Shown one piece after another: positions 16,468 through 25,098 of a stretch of DNA of 64,000 bases (position 1 is the stretch's first letter; each line of letters starts with the position of its first letter). The DNA comes from Variovorax sp. OK212 (GTDB lineage: Bacteria > Pseudomonadota > Gammaproteobacteria > Burkholderiales > Burkholderiaceae_C): the NCBI RefSeq assembly GCF_900112425.1, contig NZ_FOLP01000025.1:27464-91463 (forward strand). Reading direction: 5' to 3'. The notes under the pieces were generated by a model. It searched no databases and had not been told where the DNA came from. It saw only the letters and a program-made list of their open reading frames with translations. A program made the translations under genes and the position numbers.

Positions 16468-17196
16468 TCACCCGCCCAGCAAGCGCGCGCTGCCCAGCAT
16501 CTCGTGCGTGTCGTGCGCCATCACCGCGAGGAACGCGAGCAGGCCGATGTAGTAGACGCTGTACGTCAGCCGCGTCTCGCTCGACACCGCGTAGTACTGC
16601 TGGTTGGCCGGGTCCTTGGGGTCGTACTTCCATGCGCGCATGACCTGCGGCGCGGCCAGCACGGCCACCAGGATCAGCATCGGGCTCGGCCGCCAGAAGA
16701 ACAGCGCCACCAGCACCGGCACGCCCAGCAGCCACACGCGCGGCGTGAGCACCGCGGTGATGCGCCCGCCGTCGAAGGGCGACAGCGGGATCAGGTTGAA
16801 CAGGTTGATGAAGAAGCCCGCGTACGCGAGCGCCAGCAGCAGGCGGCTGTCGGTTTCGCGCGCCGCGAAGTAGCAGGCCAGTGCGGCCAGGCTGCCGAGC
16901 AGCGGGCCGCCCAGGCCGACCCAGGCTTCGGTCTCCACGTCGTGCGGCTGCTGCTTGAGGTCGATCCACGCGCCCACGAACGGAATGAAGGTGGGCAGCC
17001 CCACGTCGAGGCCGCGCTGCCTCGCGGCCAGGAAGTGCCCCATCTCATGGATGAAGATCAGCGCCACGAAGCCCACCGCGTAGCGCCAGCCGAACACGAA
17101 GGCATAGGCCACCACGGACACCAGCATCGTGCCGCCCGACAGCAGCAGCTTGCCGAGCTTGCCGGCGCTCAGCAGCAACAGCAGCAGCTTCACCAT
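16468..17196 (-). CDS. Site-2-protease-like membrane metalloprotease (peptidase M50)
   Basis: A 242-residue integral membrane zinc protease. The zinc motif HEMGH occupies residues 50-54 (H50, E51, H54), and the third ligand Asp142 lies in LIPLSPFDGG. This is the compact, PDZ-free form of the M50 family, with about six membrane segments. I chose ATG 17196, which gives a short basic-hydrophobic start (MVKLLLLLLS). The upstream extension overlaps the preceding gene and is low-complexity. The stop of the DUF2167 gene lies 34 bases upstream on the same strand, so the two probably form an operon. The substrate is unknown; a membrane-anchored regulator or the DUF2167 protein is conceivable. Confidence 0.88.
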   Translation of the reverse strand: MVKLLLLLLSAGKLGKLLLSGGTMLVSVVAYAFVFGWRYAVGFVALIFIHEMGHFLAARQRGLDVGLPTFIPFVGAWIDLKQQPHDVETEAWVGLGGPLLGSLAALACYFAARETDSRLLLALAYAGFFINLFNLIPLSPFDGGRITAVLTPRVWLLGVPVLVALFFWRPSPMLILVAVLAAPQVMRAWKYDPKDPANQQYYAVSSETRLTYSVYYIGLLAFLAVMAHDTHEMLGSARLLGG

Positions 17197-17230
17197 GGCG
17201 CCTGCTTGCGTGAGGCCATGCGGCTGTGCC

Positions 17231-18247
17231 TCAGGCCGTGGGCGGCTTGGGCGGTTCGTTGAAGGCGGGGGTGTCGTTCGCGGGCGGTGCCACTGCGGCA
17301 GGCATGGCCACCACCGCCGGTTCCTTCTTCTTGAAGAGCTTGGAGACGCCCCACAGCGCACCGCCCACCGCCACGATGGCCAGCTTCGCGAACTTGGCCA
17401 CGAAGGCCAGGATGATCGCGAACAGGCCCAGCTTCTTCACCGCCACGCCGGCCACCAATGCGGCCAGGCCGTAGGCGGCGACCTTGTCGGTGGACGAGTT
17501 GAAGTCGGCGTACTTCTTGCCGTCGTCGTACTGCAGCGCGCCGAGCAGCTTGGCGGCGTCGGGCTTGTACTTGTCGAGGTCCTTCGCGTTGGTGATGAGG
17601 TTCAGGCTCAGGTAGCCGTCGCGGCCCAATGCGTAGGTGTTGTAGTTGACGCCCTGGTTGTCGTCCGTGCCGCCCTTGCGCTTGGACAAGGCCGACCACA
17701 CGAGGCGGTGCGCGCCGGCTTCGTACTCGGGCTTCTGCGCCCAGCCCGTCACCTCGATGGACGGAATGCCGCGCTTGGCGCGTTCTTCGTTCGCGGCCTC
17801 GGTGCCTTCCTTCAGGCTCTTGAGCAGGTCGTCGGCGTTCCAGTCCTTGGCGTCGTCGTCCTTGATGTAGCCCTCTTTCACGAACTTCACCACCGCCATC
17901 CAGTCGGCGTCGTCGGCGGGGAAGACCGCGCCGAGGAAGGTGTCGTCGGTGCGGTTGCCCATGGCGCGCATCAGCTGCGCGGCGGCGGGCATGGGCACCC
18001 ACACGTAGCCTTCGGGCAGCTTCAGGTGGGCCTGGTCGCGCAGCGTGATGTCGGCGGGACCGGCCTTCTGCGCGGCCTTGGCGGCCTTGAAGGCCGCCTC
18101 CTGCTCGGCTTCCACCGAGTCGGCGGACGGGCCGGGTGCGGCCGTGGTCGAAGGGGTGGTCGGCGATGCGGCGTGAGCGGTGTGGGCCACGAAAGCGGCG
18201 CACGCGAGCAGCAGGCCGGCCGTCAGGCGGGCGGTTTGAATACGCAA
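17231..18247 (-). CDS. DUF2167-family exported membrane protein
   Basis: A 338-residue protein with an N-terminal signal peptide (cleavage likely after AHTAHA) and a DUF2167-type body (ITLRDQAHLKLPEGYVWVPMPAAAQLM, RTDDTFLGAVFP, LSLNLITNAKDL). One or two C-terminal transmembrane segments follow around residues 258-300, before a KKKEP cytoplasmic or Pro-rich tail. The start is TTG 18247, supported by GAGGAG 8 bases upstream. Function of the family is unknown. It precedes the M50 protease gene by 34 bases in the same direction, which suggests a joint role in envelope or membrane protein quality control. Confidence 0.8.
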   Translation of the reverse strand: MRIQTARLTAGLLLACAAFVAHTAHAASPTTPSTTAAPGPSADSVEAEQEAAFKAAKAAQKAGPADITLRDQAHLKLPEGYVWVPMPAAAQLMRAMGNRTDDTFLGAVFPADDADWMAVVKFVKEGYIKDDDAKDWNADDLLKSLKEGTEAANEERAKRGIPSIEVTGWAQKPEYEAGAHRLVWSALSKRKGGTDDNQGVNYNTYALGRDGYLSLNLITNAKDLDKYKPDAAKLLGALQYDDGKKYADFNSSTDKVAAYGLAALVAGVAVKKLGLFAIILAFVAKFAKLAIVAVGGALWGVSKLFKKKEPAVVAMPAAVAPPANDTPAFNEPPKPPTA

Positions 18248-18299
18248 GTTCTCTCTCCTCGGTTGTTATCGGTTTGGCGAGTCAAGAGAGTGTAAATAC

Positions 18300-18986
18300 C
18301 TAGGTGTCGCTCCACTTGCGCAGGAGGTTGTGGTACGTGCCCACGAGCGTGCGGCGCGCCGTTTCGTCGGCGCCGCTCTGGTTCAGCCGCTGGATCGCGT
18401 TGTCCATGTCGAACATCAGCGCGCGGTCGCCCGCGTCGCGCACGAGGCTCTGCACCCAGAAGAAGCATGCGACCCGTACACCGCGCGTGATGGGCGTCAC
18501 CTGGTGCAGGCTGGTGGCGGGGTACAGCACCATGTCGCCGGCCGCGAGCTTCACGGTCTGCATGCCGTGCGTGTCTTCCATCTGCAGCTCGCCGCCGTCG
18601 TAGCTGTCGGCGTCCGACAGGAACAGCGTGGCCGACAGGTCGGTGCGCAGCTTGCGGCCGCTGCGCGGGTCGATGCGCACGCCGCCGTCCACGTGCAGGC
18701 CGAAGCGCATGCCTTCGCTGTAGCGGTTGAACATCGGCGGGTACAGCAGGTTGGGCAGCGCCGCGCTGATGAAGGTCGGGTGGCGCTCCAGCGCGCTCGC
18801 CACGATGGCCTGGCACTCGTGCGCCACCGCCGAGCCTTCGTCGATCTGCTGGTTGAACTTGACCGGCGCGCCCTGGTGGCCGGCGGTGACGCGGCCGTCG
18901 ACCCACGCGTCGCCCGCGGCCTCGAGGCGCGCGCGCACCGCGGCGAGCGCTTCGGCGTTGAGCACGCCGGGAATGCAGACCAGCAT
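18300..18986 (-). CDS. piuC: Fe(II)/2-oxoglutarate-dependent dioxygenase, PKHD type (PiuC/YbiX)
   Basis: A 228-residue prolyl-4-hydroxylase-like dioxygenase. Iron ligands H98 and D100 (GLHVDGG) and H161 (SLHQV), plus the 2-oxoglutarate Arg169 in ITRGV, are all in place. The length matches PiuC/YbiX. ATG 18986 has GAGGA 9 bases upstream and lies 20 bases after the stop of the TonB-dependent receptor. This is the same pairing as fiu-ybiX in E. coli and piuA-piuC in Pseudomonas. The gene is therefore expected to be iron-regulated from the receptor's promoter. The substrate of the hydroxylase is not established. Confidence 0.92.
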   Translation of the reverse strand: MLVCIPGVLNAEALAAVRARLEAAGDAWVDGRVTAGHQGAPVKFNQQIDEGSAVAHECQAIVASALERHPTFISAALPNLLYPPMFNRYSEGMRFGLHVDGGVRIDPRSGRKLRTDLSATLFLSDADSYDGGELQMEDTHGMQTVKLAAGDMVLYPATSLHQVTPITRGVRVACFFWVQSLVRDAGDRALMFDMDNAIQRLNQSGADETARRTLVGTYHNLLRKWSDT

Positions 18987-19006
18987 GTCGAAGCTTCCTC
19001 TCGAAC

Positions 19007-21328
19007 TCAGAGCCGGTAGGTGAACGACAGCGTGGCCGCCCGGCCCGAGCCCGGCACCGCACGGCCGCCGTCCGATGGAATCAGCGCGTCGTAGTAATGG
19101 CGGTTGGCCAGGTTGAACAGGTTCAGGCGGATGTCGTACTTGGGCTGATGGTAAGCCACCATCGCGTCCAGCCGCGCGTAGCCGCCGACCTGCACGAGGT
19201 CGGTGTTGTTCGCGAAGCGCTTCGCGCTGTAGGTGGTGCCGCCGCCGATCTCCCACTCGGGCGTGATGGCGTAGGTGGCCCACAGGCTGGCCGCGTCCTT
19301 GGGCGTGTTGGCGGGCACCTTGCCGAGCGTGCCGGGCGCGATGCCGTCCACGATGGTCGCGTCCAGGTGCGTGTAGGCGCCGAACAGCTGCAGCTTGTCG
19401 GTCACGCGGCCCGCCACGCCGGCGCGCGCGCCGTTCACGCGCACCGTGCCGGTGGCGCTGTAGGTGCCGTCGCTGTTCTGCGAGCGCGCGTTGGTCTGCG
19501 TGATCTGGAACGCGGCGGCCGTCAGCGAGAGGTTGCCGTCGTTCATGTCCCACTTGCCGCCGACCTCGTAGGCCTTGTTCTTCTGTGGCGGCAGCGGCTG
19601 CGTGGCGCCCGTGGTGGCCACCAGCTGCTCGAGCGACGGGTTGAACGACGTGCTGTACGACACGTAGTACGACTGCTCGGGCGTCGGTTGCCAGATGGCG
19701 CCGGCGCGCACGCTGGTGAAGTCGATGGTCTGGCTTTCGGCGGCGAGCGTGGTCGCGCTCGAAATGCTGTTGGCGATGCTCGCGCGGTAGTGGTCCTGCC
19801 GCACGCCGCCCACCAGCTTCCACTGCGGGCTCAGCTCGATGGTGTCGTTCACGTAGCCCGCCACCGTCGTGGCGCTGGCGGTGGCCAGGTTGCCGGGCAG
19901 TGCGGGTGCGGTGCTCGGCGTGTTGCCCTGGTAGGGCGCGAGCAGCGGCGAGCAGGTGGCATAGCCGCTGGTGCTGCCCGCCGGGTTCAGCGCCACGCCC
20001 GCGCAGGTGCCGTTGCGGTAGTAGGCCTGGTTGTCGTAGGTGTCGTGGCCCAGCTCCAGGCCCGCGAGCAGCGTGTGCTTGATGGCGCCGGTCGTGAACT
20101 TCGTGTTGAGCTCGGTCAGGTTGAACAGCGACTTGTCGTGGATCGTGCGGTCATGGCTTTGCTGGCGCACCCACAGGCTGCTCAGCGGCAGCGAAGAGAA
20201 GGCCGCGGCGGGCACGGCGGTGGTGCCGGTGGAGAAGGGCGTGAACACGCCCTTGGCCGACAGCGTGCCAATGGCTTGCGGCGCGGTCTCGCGCGCGTCG
20301 GTGGTCACGTCGTTGTACTGCGTCTGGTTGCGGATCGACGTGTCGGGCGTGAGCTTGTGCTGCACCACCGCGCTGAAGGCCTGGATGTCGGAAATCGTGC
20401 GGTCGTCGCTGAAGCCGAAGGCCGTGTTGCGGTCGACCTTGGCCGGGTGGCCGTTGAGCGGCGGCACGCCGTAGTCGGGCTGGTCGCGGTTGTGCTGCAC
20501 CAGCGCCGACAGCGTGACCTGCGTGGGCGTGTTGATGCCGAACTTCAGCGAGGCGTCGAGGCCGAAGTCCTTCAGCCTGGTCTGCTCGCGCGTGCTCGCG
20601 TCGCCCTGCTGGCCCATGGCCGCGATGCGAAAGGCCGAGGTGTCCGACAGCGGCCGGTTGATGTCGATGGTCGATCGCACCAGCCCCGTGGTGCTGGCCG
20701 ACACCGAGATCTCGCCCGCGGGCGTGAGCGACGGCTTCTTGGTGACCTGGTTGATCACGCCGCCCGTGGAGCCGCGGCCGAACAGCATCGACGACGGGCC
20801 CATCAGCACCTCGACCGATTCGAGCGCGAAGGTGTCGCGGTAGTACTGCGCGCGGTCGCGTGCGCCGTCCAGGTAGATGTCGGTGCGCGCCGAGAAGCCG
20901 TTGAGGTTGATGTTGGTGCCGATCTGCCCGCCCTCGGCGCCGCCGATGGTCAGGCCCGGCACGTTGCGCAGCGCGCTCGCCAGCGAGGTGGCGCCTTGCG
21001 ACTGCATCACGGCCTGGTTGATCACGGTGATCGACTGCGGCGCGTCGCGCAGGTCGGCGGGAAGGCGGTTGAGCGACGAAGGGTTGGCGCCGAAGCTGGT
21101 CCTGTCCTGCGCGCCCTGCACCTGCACTTCGCGCAGCGTGCCGGGAACGGAGGTGCCGTTTGTGCCGGGCGCGCTCGTTGCCGTGGCAGGCGCGGCAGAT
21201 GCCGCAGGCGCGTCGGCCTGCTGGGCGAAGGCGGTGGGCAACGAAGCGCAGAGGCCGAGCAGGGCAAGGGCCACGGGGGTGTGGCGCGAGAAGCGGGAAG
21301 CGGGGAGGGAAGGGGAGGAACGGGTCAT
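19007..21328 (-). CDS. TonB-dependent siderophore receptor (Fiu/PiuA-like)
   Basis: A 773-residue outer-membrane receptor for ferric catecholate-type siderophores. It has a signal peptide (cleavage near TAFA-QQ) and a Plug domain from about residue 75 (DAPQSITVINQAVMQSQG, VMGPSSMLFGRGSTGGVINQV). The 22-strand barrel ends in AATLSFTYRL with a C-terminal aromatic-containing strand. The start is ATG 21328; a longer frame from 21409 would place the signal peptide internally. The piuC-like gene follows 20 bases later. A Fur-box-like element lies about 90 bases upstream, so iron repression is likely. Confidence 0.92.
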   Translation of the reverse strand: MTRSSPSLPASRFSRHTPVALALLGLCASLPTAFAQQADAPAASAAPATATSAPGTNGTSVPGTLREVQVQGAQDRTSFGANPSSLNRLPADLRDAPQSITVINQAVMQSQGATSLASALRNVPGLTIGGAEGGQIGTNINLNGFSARTDIYLDGARDRAQYYRDTFALESVEVLMGPSSMLFGRGSTGGVINQVTKKPSLTPAGEISVSASTTGLVRSTIDINRPLSDTSAFRIAAMGQQGDASTREQTRLKDFGLDASLKFGINTPTQVTLSALVQHNRDQPDYGVPPLNGHPAKVDRNTAFGFSDDRTISDIQAFSAVVQHKLTPDTSIRNQTQYNDVTTDARETAPQAIGTLSAKGVFTPFSTGTTAVPAAAFSSLPLSSLWVRQQSHDRTIHDKSLFNLTELNTKFTTGAIKHTLLAGLELGHDTYDNQAYYRNGTCAGVALNPAGSTSGYATCSPLLAPYQGNTPSTAPALPGNLATASATTVAGYVNDTIELSPQWKLVGGVRQDHYRASIANSISSATTLAAESQTIDFTSVRAGAIWQPTPEQSYYVSYSTSFNPSLEQLVATTGATQPLPPQKNKAYEVGGKWDMNDGNLSLTAAAFQITQTNARSQNSDGTYSATGTVRVNGARAGVAGRVTDKLQLFGAYTHLDATIVDGIAPGTLGKVPANTPKDAASLWATYAITPEWEIGGGTTYSAKRFANNTDLVQVGGYARLDAMVAYHQPKYDIRLNLFNLANRHYYDALIPSDGGRAVPGSGRAATLSFTYRL

Positions 21329-21413
21329 TGCGGCGGCTTTCCGAAAGGTGCGCGGGGAGTGCCCCGGCGTTGCGGTGCAAACCAAAGCAGCACCGGCGGA
21401 AATTCTCACCGCG

Positions 21414-21426
21414 AATGACTCTTATT
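21414..21426 (-). promoter_or_regulatory. Fur-box-like element upstream of the siderophore receptor
   Basis: On the minus strand the bases read AATAAGAGTCATT, 11 of 13 matching the AATGAGAATCATT form of the Fur consensus, followed by a partial second copy (GTGAGAATTT). Its position ~86 bases before the receptor ATG suits repression. Binding is inferred. Confidence 0.5.
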
Positions 21427-21638
21427 TGGAAAATTTGCCGAGAGGTGTTTGGCCGGCGAGACACGCGCGTGTCTTTACGTGAAAAGTCAGGTGGCAGGCA
21501 GGTTCGCGGGTGCATGCGGCTGAGAAAAACTGCGCACGCAGCGGCGCGAAATCGCCGTGCGCCGGCCAATTGTCTGTTGATGTAACCGCACTTTGGCACA
21601 CTGGCGGCCCTGTCAACACCGGCCTTGCGCGCATTCCG

Positions 21639-22763
21639 ATGACTCTCTCTTCGCTCCAGACTTCCGCAGAACACGTGCGCCAGGCGATCCGTGCCGCCAC
21701 CACAGGCCTTGTCGGCCGCGAGCAGCTGGCCGAACTCATCGTGCTGTCGGCGGTGGCGCAGGAGCACCTGCTGGTGGTCGGCCCGCCCGGCACCGCCAAG
21801 AGCGCGGTGGTGCGGCGCGTGGCGCAGAGCCTGGGCGGGCGCTACTTCGAATACCTGCTGGGGCGCTTCACCGAGCCTTCGGAACTGTTCGGCCCGGTCG
21901 ACCTGAACAAGCTGCGCGCCGGCACCGTCGAGACCGACGTGAGCGGCATGCTGCCCGAGGCCGACGTGGCCTTTCTCGACGAAGTGTTCCTCGGTTCCAC
22001 CGCCATCCTGAACACGCTGCTGGGCGTGCTCAACGAGCGCCGCTTTCGCCGCGGCCACACGCAGCTGAACTGCCCGCTGCGCGTGTGTGTGGGCGCGGCC
22101 AATGCGTTGCCCGACGACGAAGGGCTGGCCGCCTTCGGCGACCGTTTCCTGCTGCACGTGTTCATCGAGCCCGTGCCCGATCACCAGCTCGAAGCGATGC
22201 TCAGCGGCGGTTGGCAGTCGGACCACACGGCCGTCGCCCCGGGCGGCGCGCTGGCCGATCTCGACGTGCTGTGCCGCCAGCTGAAGCAGGTCGACCTGGG
22301 CGGCGTGCAGCCCGCGCTGGCCAACGCCATCCGCAAGCTGCGCCAGGCCGGCGTGCAGCTGTCGGACCGGCGCATCGTGAAGTCGCAGCGCCTGCTGGCC
22401 GCCGCCGCCGTGCTGGCCGGCCGCCTCGAGACCACCGAAGCCGACCTGTGGCCCCTGCTCTACGTGCTGCCCACGCAGGAGGCGCAGCAGAGCGCGCGCG
22501 ACGTGCTGCGCGACGCCTTCGCCAACGCCACGCATCCCCATTTGCTGAGCGCGGTGGAAGAGGCCACGCTGCAGCCGCTGTCGCGCGCGGTGCGGCTGGC
22601 AGAGACGGCGCGCGCCTGCCTCGCGGCGGAACCCGCATCGGGGCGCACGCAGGCCGAGAGCGTGCTGCGCGAGATCGACGCCAACTTCAGCAGCGAGCTG
22701 CTGCCGGAGAACTTGACTGCCTTGCGCGGCCAGCTCGTCGAACGCCTGGCTGCCGCCGCATGA
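21639..22763 (+). CDS. MoxR-family AAA+ ATPase of the MoxR-vWA-propeller ternary system
   Basis: A 374-residue AAA+ ATPase. Walker A is GPPGTAKSA (residues ~48-56), Walker B is VAFLDEVF (~109-116), followed by sensor and arginine-finger segments (LLGVLNERRFRRG, GAANALP, DRFLLHVFIEP) and a C-terminal lid. MoxR ATPases work with vWA proteins to remodel or activate partners. Start ATG 21639 is the only one giving a normal MoxR N-terminus. I see no clear ribosome site, so a leaderless start is possible. The stop overlaps the next ATG (ATGA). The following three genes belong to the bpX-type ternary system, so this is its ATPase. Confidence 0.9.
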   Translation: MTLSSLQTSAEHVRQAIRAATTGLVGREQLAELIVLSAVAQEHLLVVGPPGTAKSAVVRRVAQSLGGRYFEYLLGRFTEPSELFGPVDLNKLRAGTVETDVSGMLPEADVAFLDEVFLGSTAILNTLLGVLNERRFRRGHTQLNCPLRVCVGAANALPDDEGLAAFGDRFLLHVFIEPVPDHQLEAMLSGGWQSDHTAVAPGGALADLDVLCRQLKQVDLGGVQPALANAIRKLRQAGVQLSDRRIVKSQRLLAAAAVLAGRLETTEADLWPLLYVLPTQEAQQSARDVLRDAFANATHPHLLSAVEEATLQPLSRAVRLAETARACLAAEPASGRTQAESVLREIDANFSSELLPENLTALRGQLVERLAAAA

Positions 22764-23206
22764 GCGTGGCGGTTCCGCTCGAATGGCGCTGGCGGCCCTG
22801 CGCCGAGCCGCTGCCCGCGCAGGCGGCCGTGGCCTGGGGCGCGGCGGCGCATGCATTGCACGCGCGCTTGCTGCAACTGGCCCCTGATCAGCATGCGGGC
22901 CTGAGCGCAACCGCCGGCCCCGACCTGCTCGTGGTGACGGGCGAGGCCGATGTCTTGCCCTGGGTCGACGGCGTGGCCTATGCGGGGCCGGCCGCGGAGG
23001 CGCACGGCCTGTGGCTGCCCACCGTCGAGGCACCCGACCTGCCGCTGGACCTGGTCGCGCGCAGCCTGCAGCGCGAGCACCCGAACCGGCAGCCGCTGCT
23101 GCTGTGGCCGCGCCCGGAATTCGTGCTGCCGCTCGACCGGTTGCTGCCGCTGTCGGCCGCGCTGCTCGCACGCATCGGCACGCAGTGGACCGCCGCCCGC
23201 GCATGA
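22760..23206 (+). CDS. bpX5-like component of the MoxR ternary system
   Basis: A 148-residue small protein rich in Ala, Leu and Pro (EWRWRPCAEPLPAQAAVAWG, DLLVVTGEADVLPWVDG, LWPRPEFVLPLDRLLP). Size and position between MoxR and the vWA/propeller gene match the bpX5 component described computationally for these operons. There is no signal peptide. The start overlaps the MoxR stop and the stop overlaps the next ATG, both by ATGA, so the three genes are tightly coupled. The bpX5 assignment rests on context and a general resemblance. Confidence 0.65.
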   Translation: MSVAVPLEWRWRPCAEPLPAQAAVAWGAAAHALHARLLQLAPDQHAGLSATAGPDLLVVTGEADVLPWVDGVAYAGPAAEAHGLWLPTVEAPDLPLDLVARSLQREHPNRQPLLLWPRPEFVLPLDRLLPLSAALLARIGTQWTAARA

Positions 23207-25098
23207 CAACGAACACCACCGAACTCCCCGACGCGCTGCAGCCATGGGGCCCCTGGCTTGCGTGGTTCGCGCCCGACATGGCGGCCGAACTCGGCGCGCT
23301 GGTGCAGCGCATGCAGCCGCTGCTGGGCCGCTTCCGCGGCCACACGCGCGGCGGCGTGCCCGAGCCCGACGGGCTCGACGACCTGCGCCGCCGCGGCCCC
23401 TACGAACGCCTGCTTGCCACCGAATGGCTGCTGGCCGACGAGCTGCCCGACGAGTTCCTGCGCCGCGCCGCGGCCAGCGAGCACCTGTTCCTGGCGCCGC
23501 GCCCGCGGGCGCGCGAGGCCGAGAAAAGCATCGTCGCGATCTTCGACGCCGGGCCGCTGCAGTTCGGCGCGCCCCGGCTCGGGCAGATCGCGCTGTGGAT
23601 CCTGCTGGCCCGCCGCGCCGCGCAGATCGGCGGCGTGTTCCAGTGGGGTGTGCTGCAGCTGCCGGGCGGGCTGGACGGTGGAAACGAGGCGAAGAACCTG
23701 CGTTCGCTGCTCAAGGCGCGGGACTTCGAAGTGGCGAGCCCCATGCACGTGAGCGGGTGGCAGGAGGTGCTGTCCAGTCTCGAGAGTGCGCCGGGCGAAA
23801 CGTGGCTGATCGGCGCGGCGCCGGCGGAGCAGCCCGCCGGCGAGCGCTGGACCAGCCACCGCGTGTGCCTGCAGCGCGCGGTGCTGGGCGACGTGCTCGA
23901 GGTGTCGCTGGGCGAGCGTGGCGGGCTGCGTCGCGCGCAACTGCCGCTGCCTTCGGCGAAGGCGGGCGCGCTGCTGCTGCGCGGCGAGTTCATGGAGCGT
24001 GTGCCGCAGGCGGTGCACCGGCAGCACCGCGGGCGCATCTCGCTGCAGCGGCCACCGGTCATTTCGCACTCCGGCCAGCACGTGGCGGTGCAGTTGCTCG
24101 ACGAGGCGGGTTTGCTCGTGTTTCCCGTGCCGGTCGAGGGGCAGCGCAAGGCCGCCAGGCCCAAGTACCAGCATTGGGGTCAGTCGCTGGTGCCGCTGTC
24201 GGTCATGTTCCTGGGCAAGCGCTCCGGCGCGCTGTTGAGCAACGCACACTCGATGCATGCCGGCGGCGAGCGCTCGATGCATTTCTGGCAGATGCCCGGG
24301 CTCGGCAGCTTCGCCGCACCCGAGCCCGCGGAATTTCGTGCGCCGCCCGGGTTGGCGGTGTGGCTGCCTTCCGCATGGCTGCGCGATGGAAACAGCCAGC
24401 GCGTCTGCATGCTCGACCGCGACCGCCGGCTCGTGGCGTGGAACCTGCAACCCGGCGTCGCGCCGAGGCCCGAAGAAGGCGCGCCGACGCTGGTCGACGC
24501 CGAGGTGCTCGGCATGTCGCAATGGTCGGAGTCGCACCTGGTCTACGCCGCCGTGCACGGCAACCAGCTGGTGCTGCGGCGCCTGGGGGCCGCGGGCGGG
24601 CAGAGGTCCGAGACGGTGCTGTGCGCGCGCCCTGACGAAACCGCGGTGCTCTTTGCCAGCGGCTGGCAATGGAAGAGCGGTGTGGGCGGTGTCGCCGTGC
24701 GCACCACGGCCGAACCGGCGCGGTCCGCCGAGACCTGGCGAATCCACGAGCCCGACCCGGCATCCGCCGGTGGACGGCACGGCGCGTTTCCGCAGAAGTG
24801 GCGCGTCTTCGATGTGCGCGCCTTGCGTGCGCTGGCACTCATCGACGACTTCAAGCACTCTCGCCATGCCTTGCTGAGCCTCTCGCCTTCGCTCGACGGG
24901 CTGGACCTGCATTCGAAGGACGGCACCGAGACCGTCTACAAGGCGCCCGAGCGCATCGAGAAGGTCAGCGTGAGCCCCTCCACGGGCCTGGCGGTCATGC
25001 TGACCGTGCACAAGAAAATCATCGTCTACGCGGTGCCCCAGCGGGCCTTGCGCGCGGTGCTGCATGGCGAAGGAGCAAGCGATGCCGACGCCGCCTGA
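23203..25098 (+). CDS. Fusion of a degenerate vWA-like domain and a beta-propeller, ternary-system component
   Basis: A 631-residue cytoplasmic protein. Residues ~40-220 resemble the vWA domain of MoxR-linked proteins (RRGPYERLLATEWLLADELPDEFLRRAA ... FDAGPLQFGAPRLGQIALWILLARRA). The metal-site DxSxS is replaced by DAGPL, so metal-dependent adhesion is doubtful. From about residue 240 the protein is beta-rich, with repeated WLIGAA, LVYAAVHGNQLVLRRL and TGLAVMLTVHKKIIVYAV segments, consistent with a propeller. The start overlaps the bpX5 stop by ATGA. The end overlaps the next gene by 17 bases. It is likely the client or scaffold that the MoxR ATPase acts on. Confidence 0.7.
   Translation: MTTNTTELPDALQPWGPWLAWFAPDMAAELGALVQRMQPLLGRFRGHTRGGVPEPDGLDDLRRRGPYERLLATEWLLADELPDEFLRRAAASEHLFLAPRPRAREAEKSIVAIFDAGPLQFGAPRLGQIALWILLARRAAQIGGVFQWGVLQLPGGLDGGNEAKNLRSLLKARDFEVASPMHVSGWQEVLSSLESAPGETWLIGAAPAEQPAGERWTSHRVCLQRAVLGDVLEVSLGERGGLRRAQLPLPSAKAGALLLRGEFMERVPQAVHRQHRGRISLQRPPVISHSGQHVAVQLLDEAGLLVFPVPVEGQRKAARPKYQHWGQSLVPLSVMFLGKRSGALLSNAHSMHAGGERSMHFWQMPGLGSFAAPEPAEFRAPPGLAVWLPSAWLRDGNSQRVCMLDRDRRLVAWNLQPGVAPRPEEGAPTLVDAEVLGMSQWSESHLVYAAVHGNQLVLRRLGAAGGQRSETVLCARPDETAVLFASGWQWKSGVGGVAVRTTAEPARSAETWRIHEPDPASAGGRHGAFPQKWRVFDVRALRALALIDDFKHSRHALLSLSPSLDGLDLHSKDGTETVYKAPERIEKVSVSPSTGLAVMLTVHKKIIVYAVPQRALRAVLHGEGASDADAA

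Noticed and set aside
21593..22760. Plus-strand frame continuous with the bpX5-like gene across MoxR
   Set aside because: Only the part from ATG 22760 has a start coupled to the MoxR stop. The upstream part is an Arg/Ala-rich shadow of the MoxR gene.
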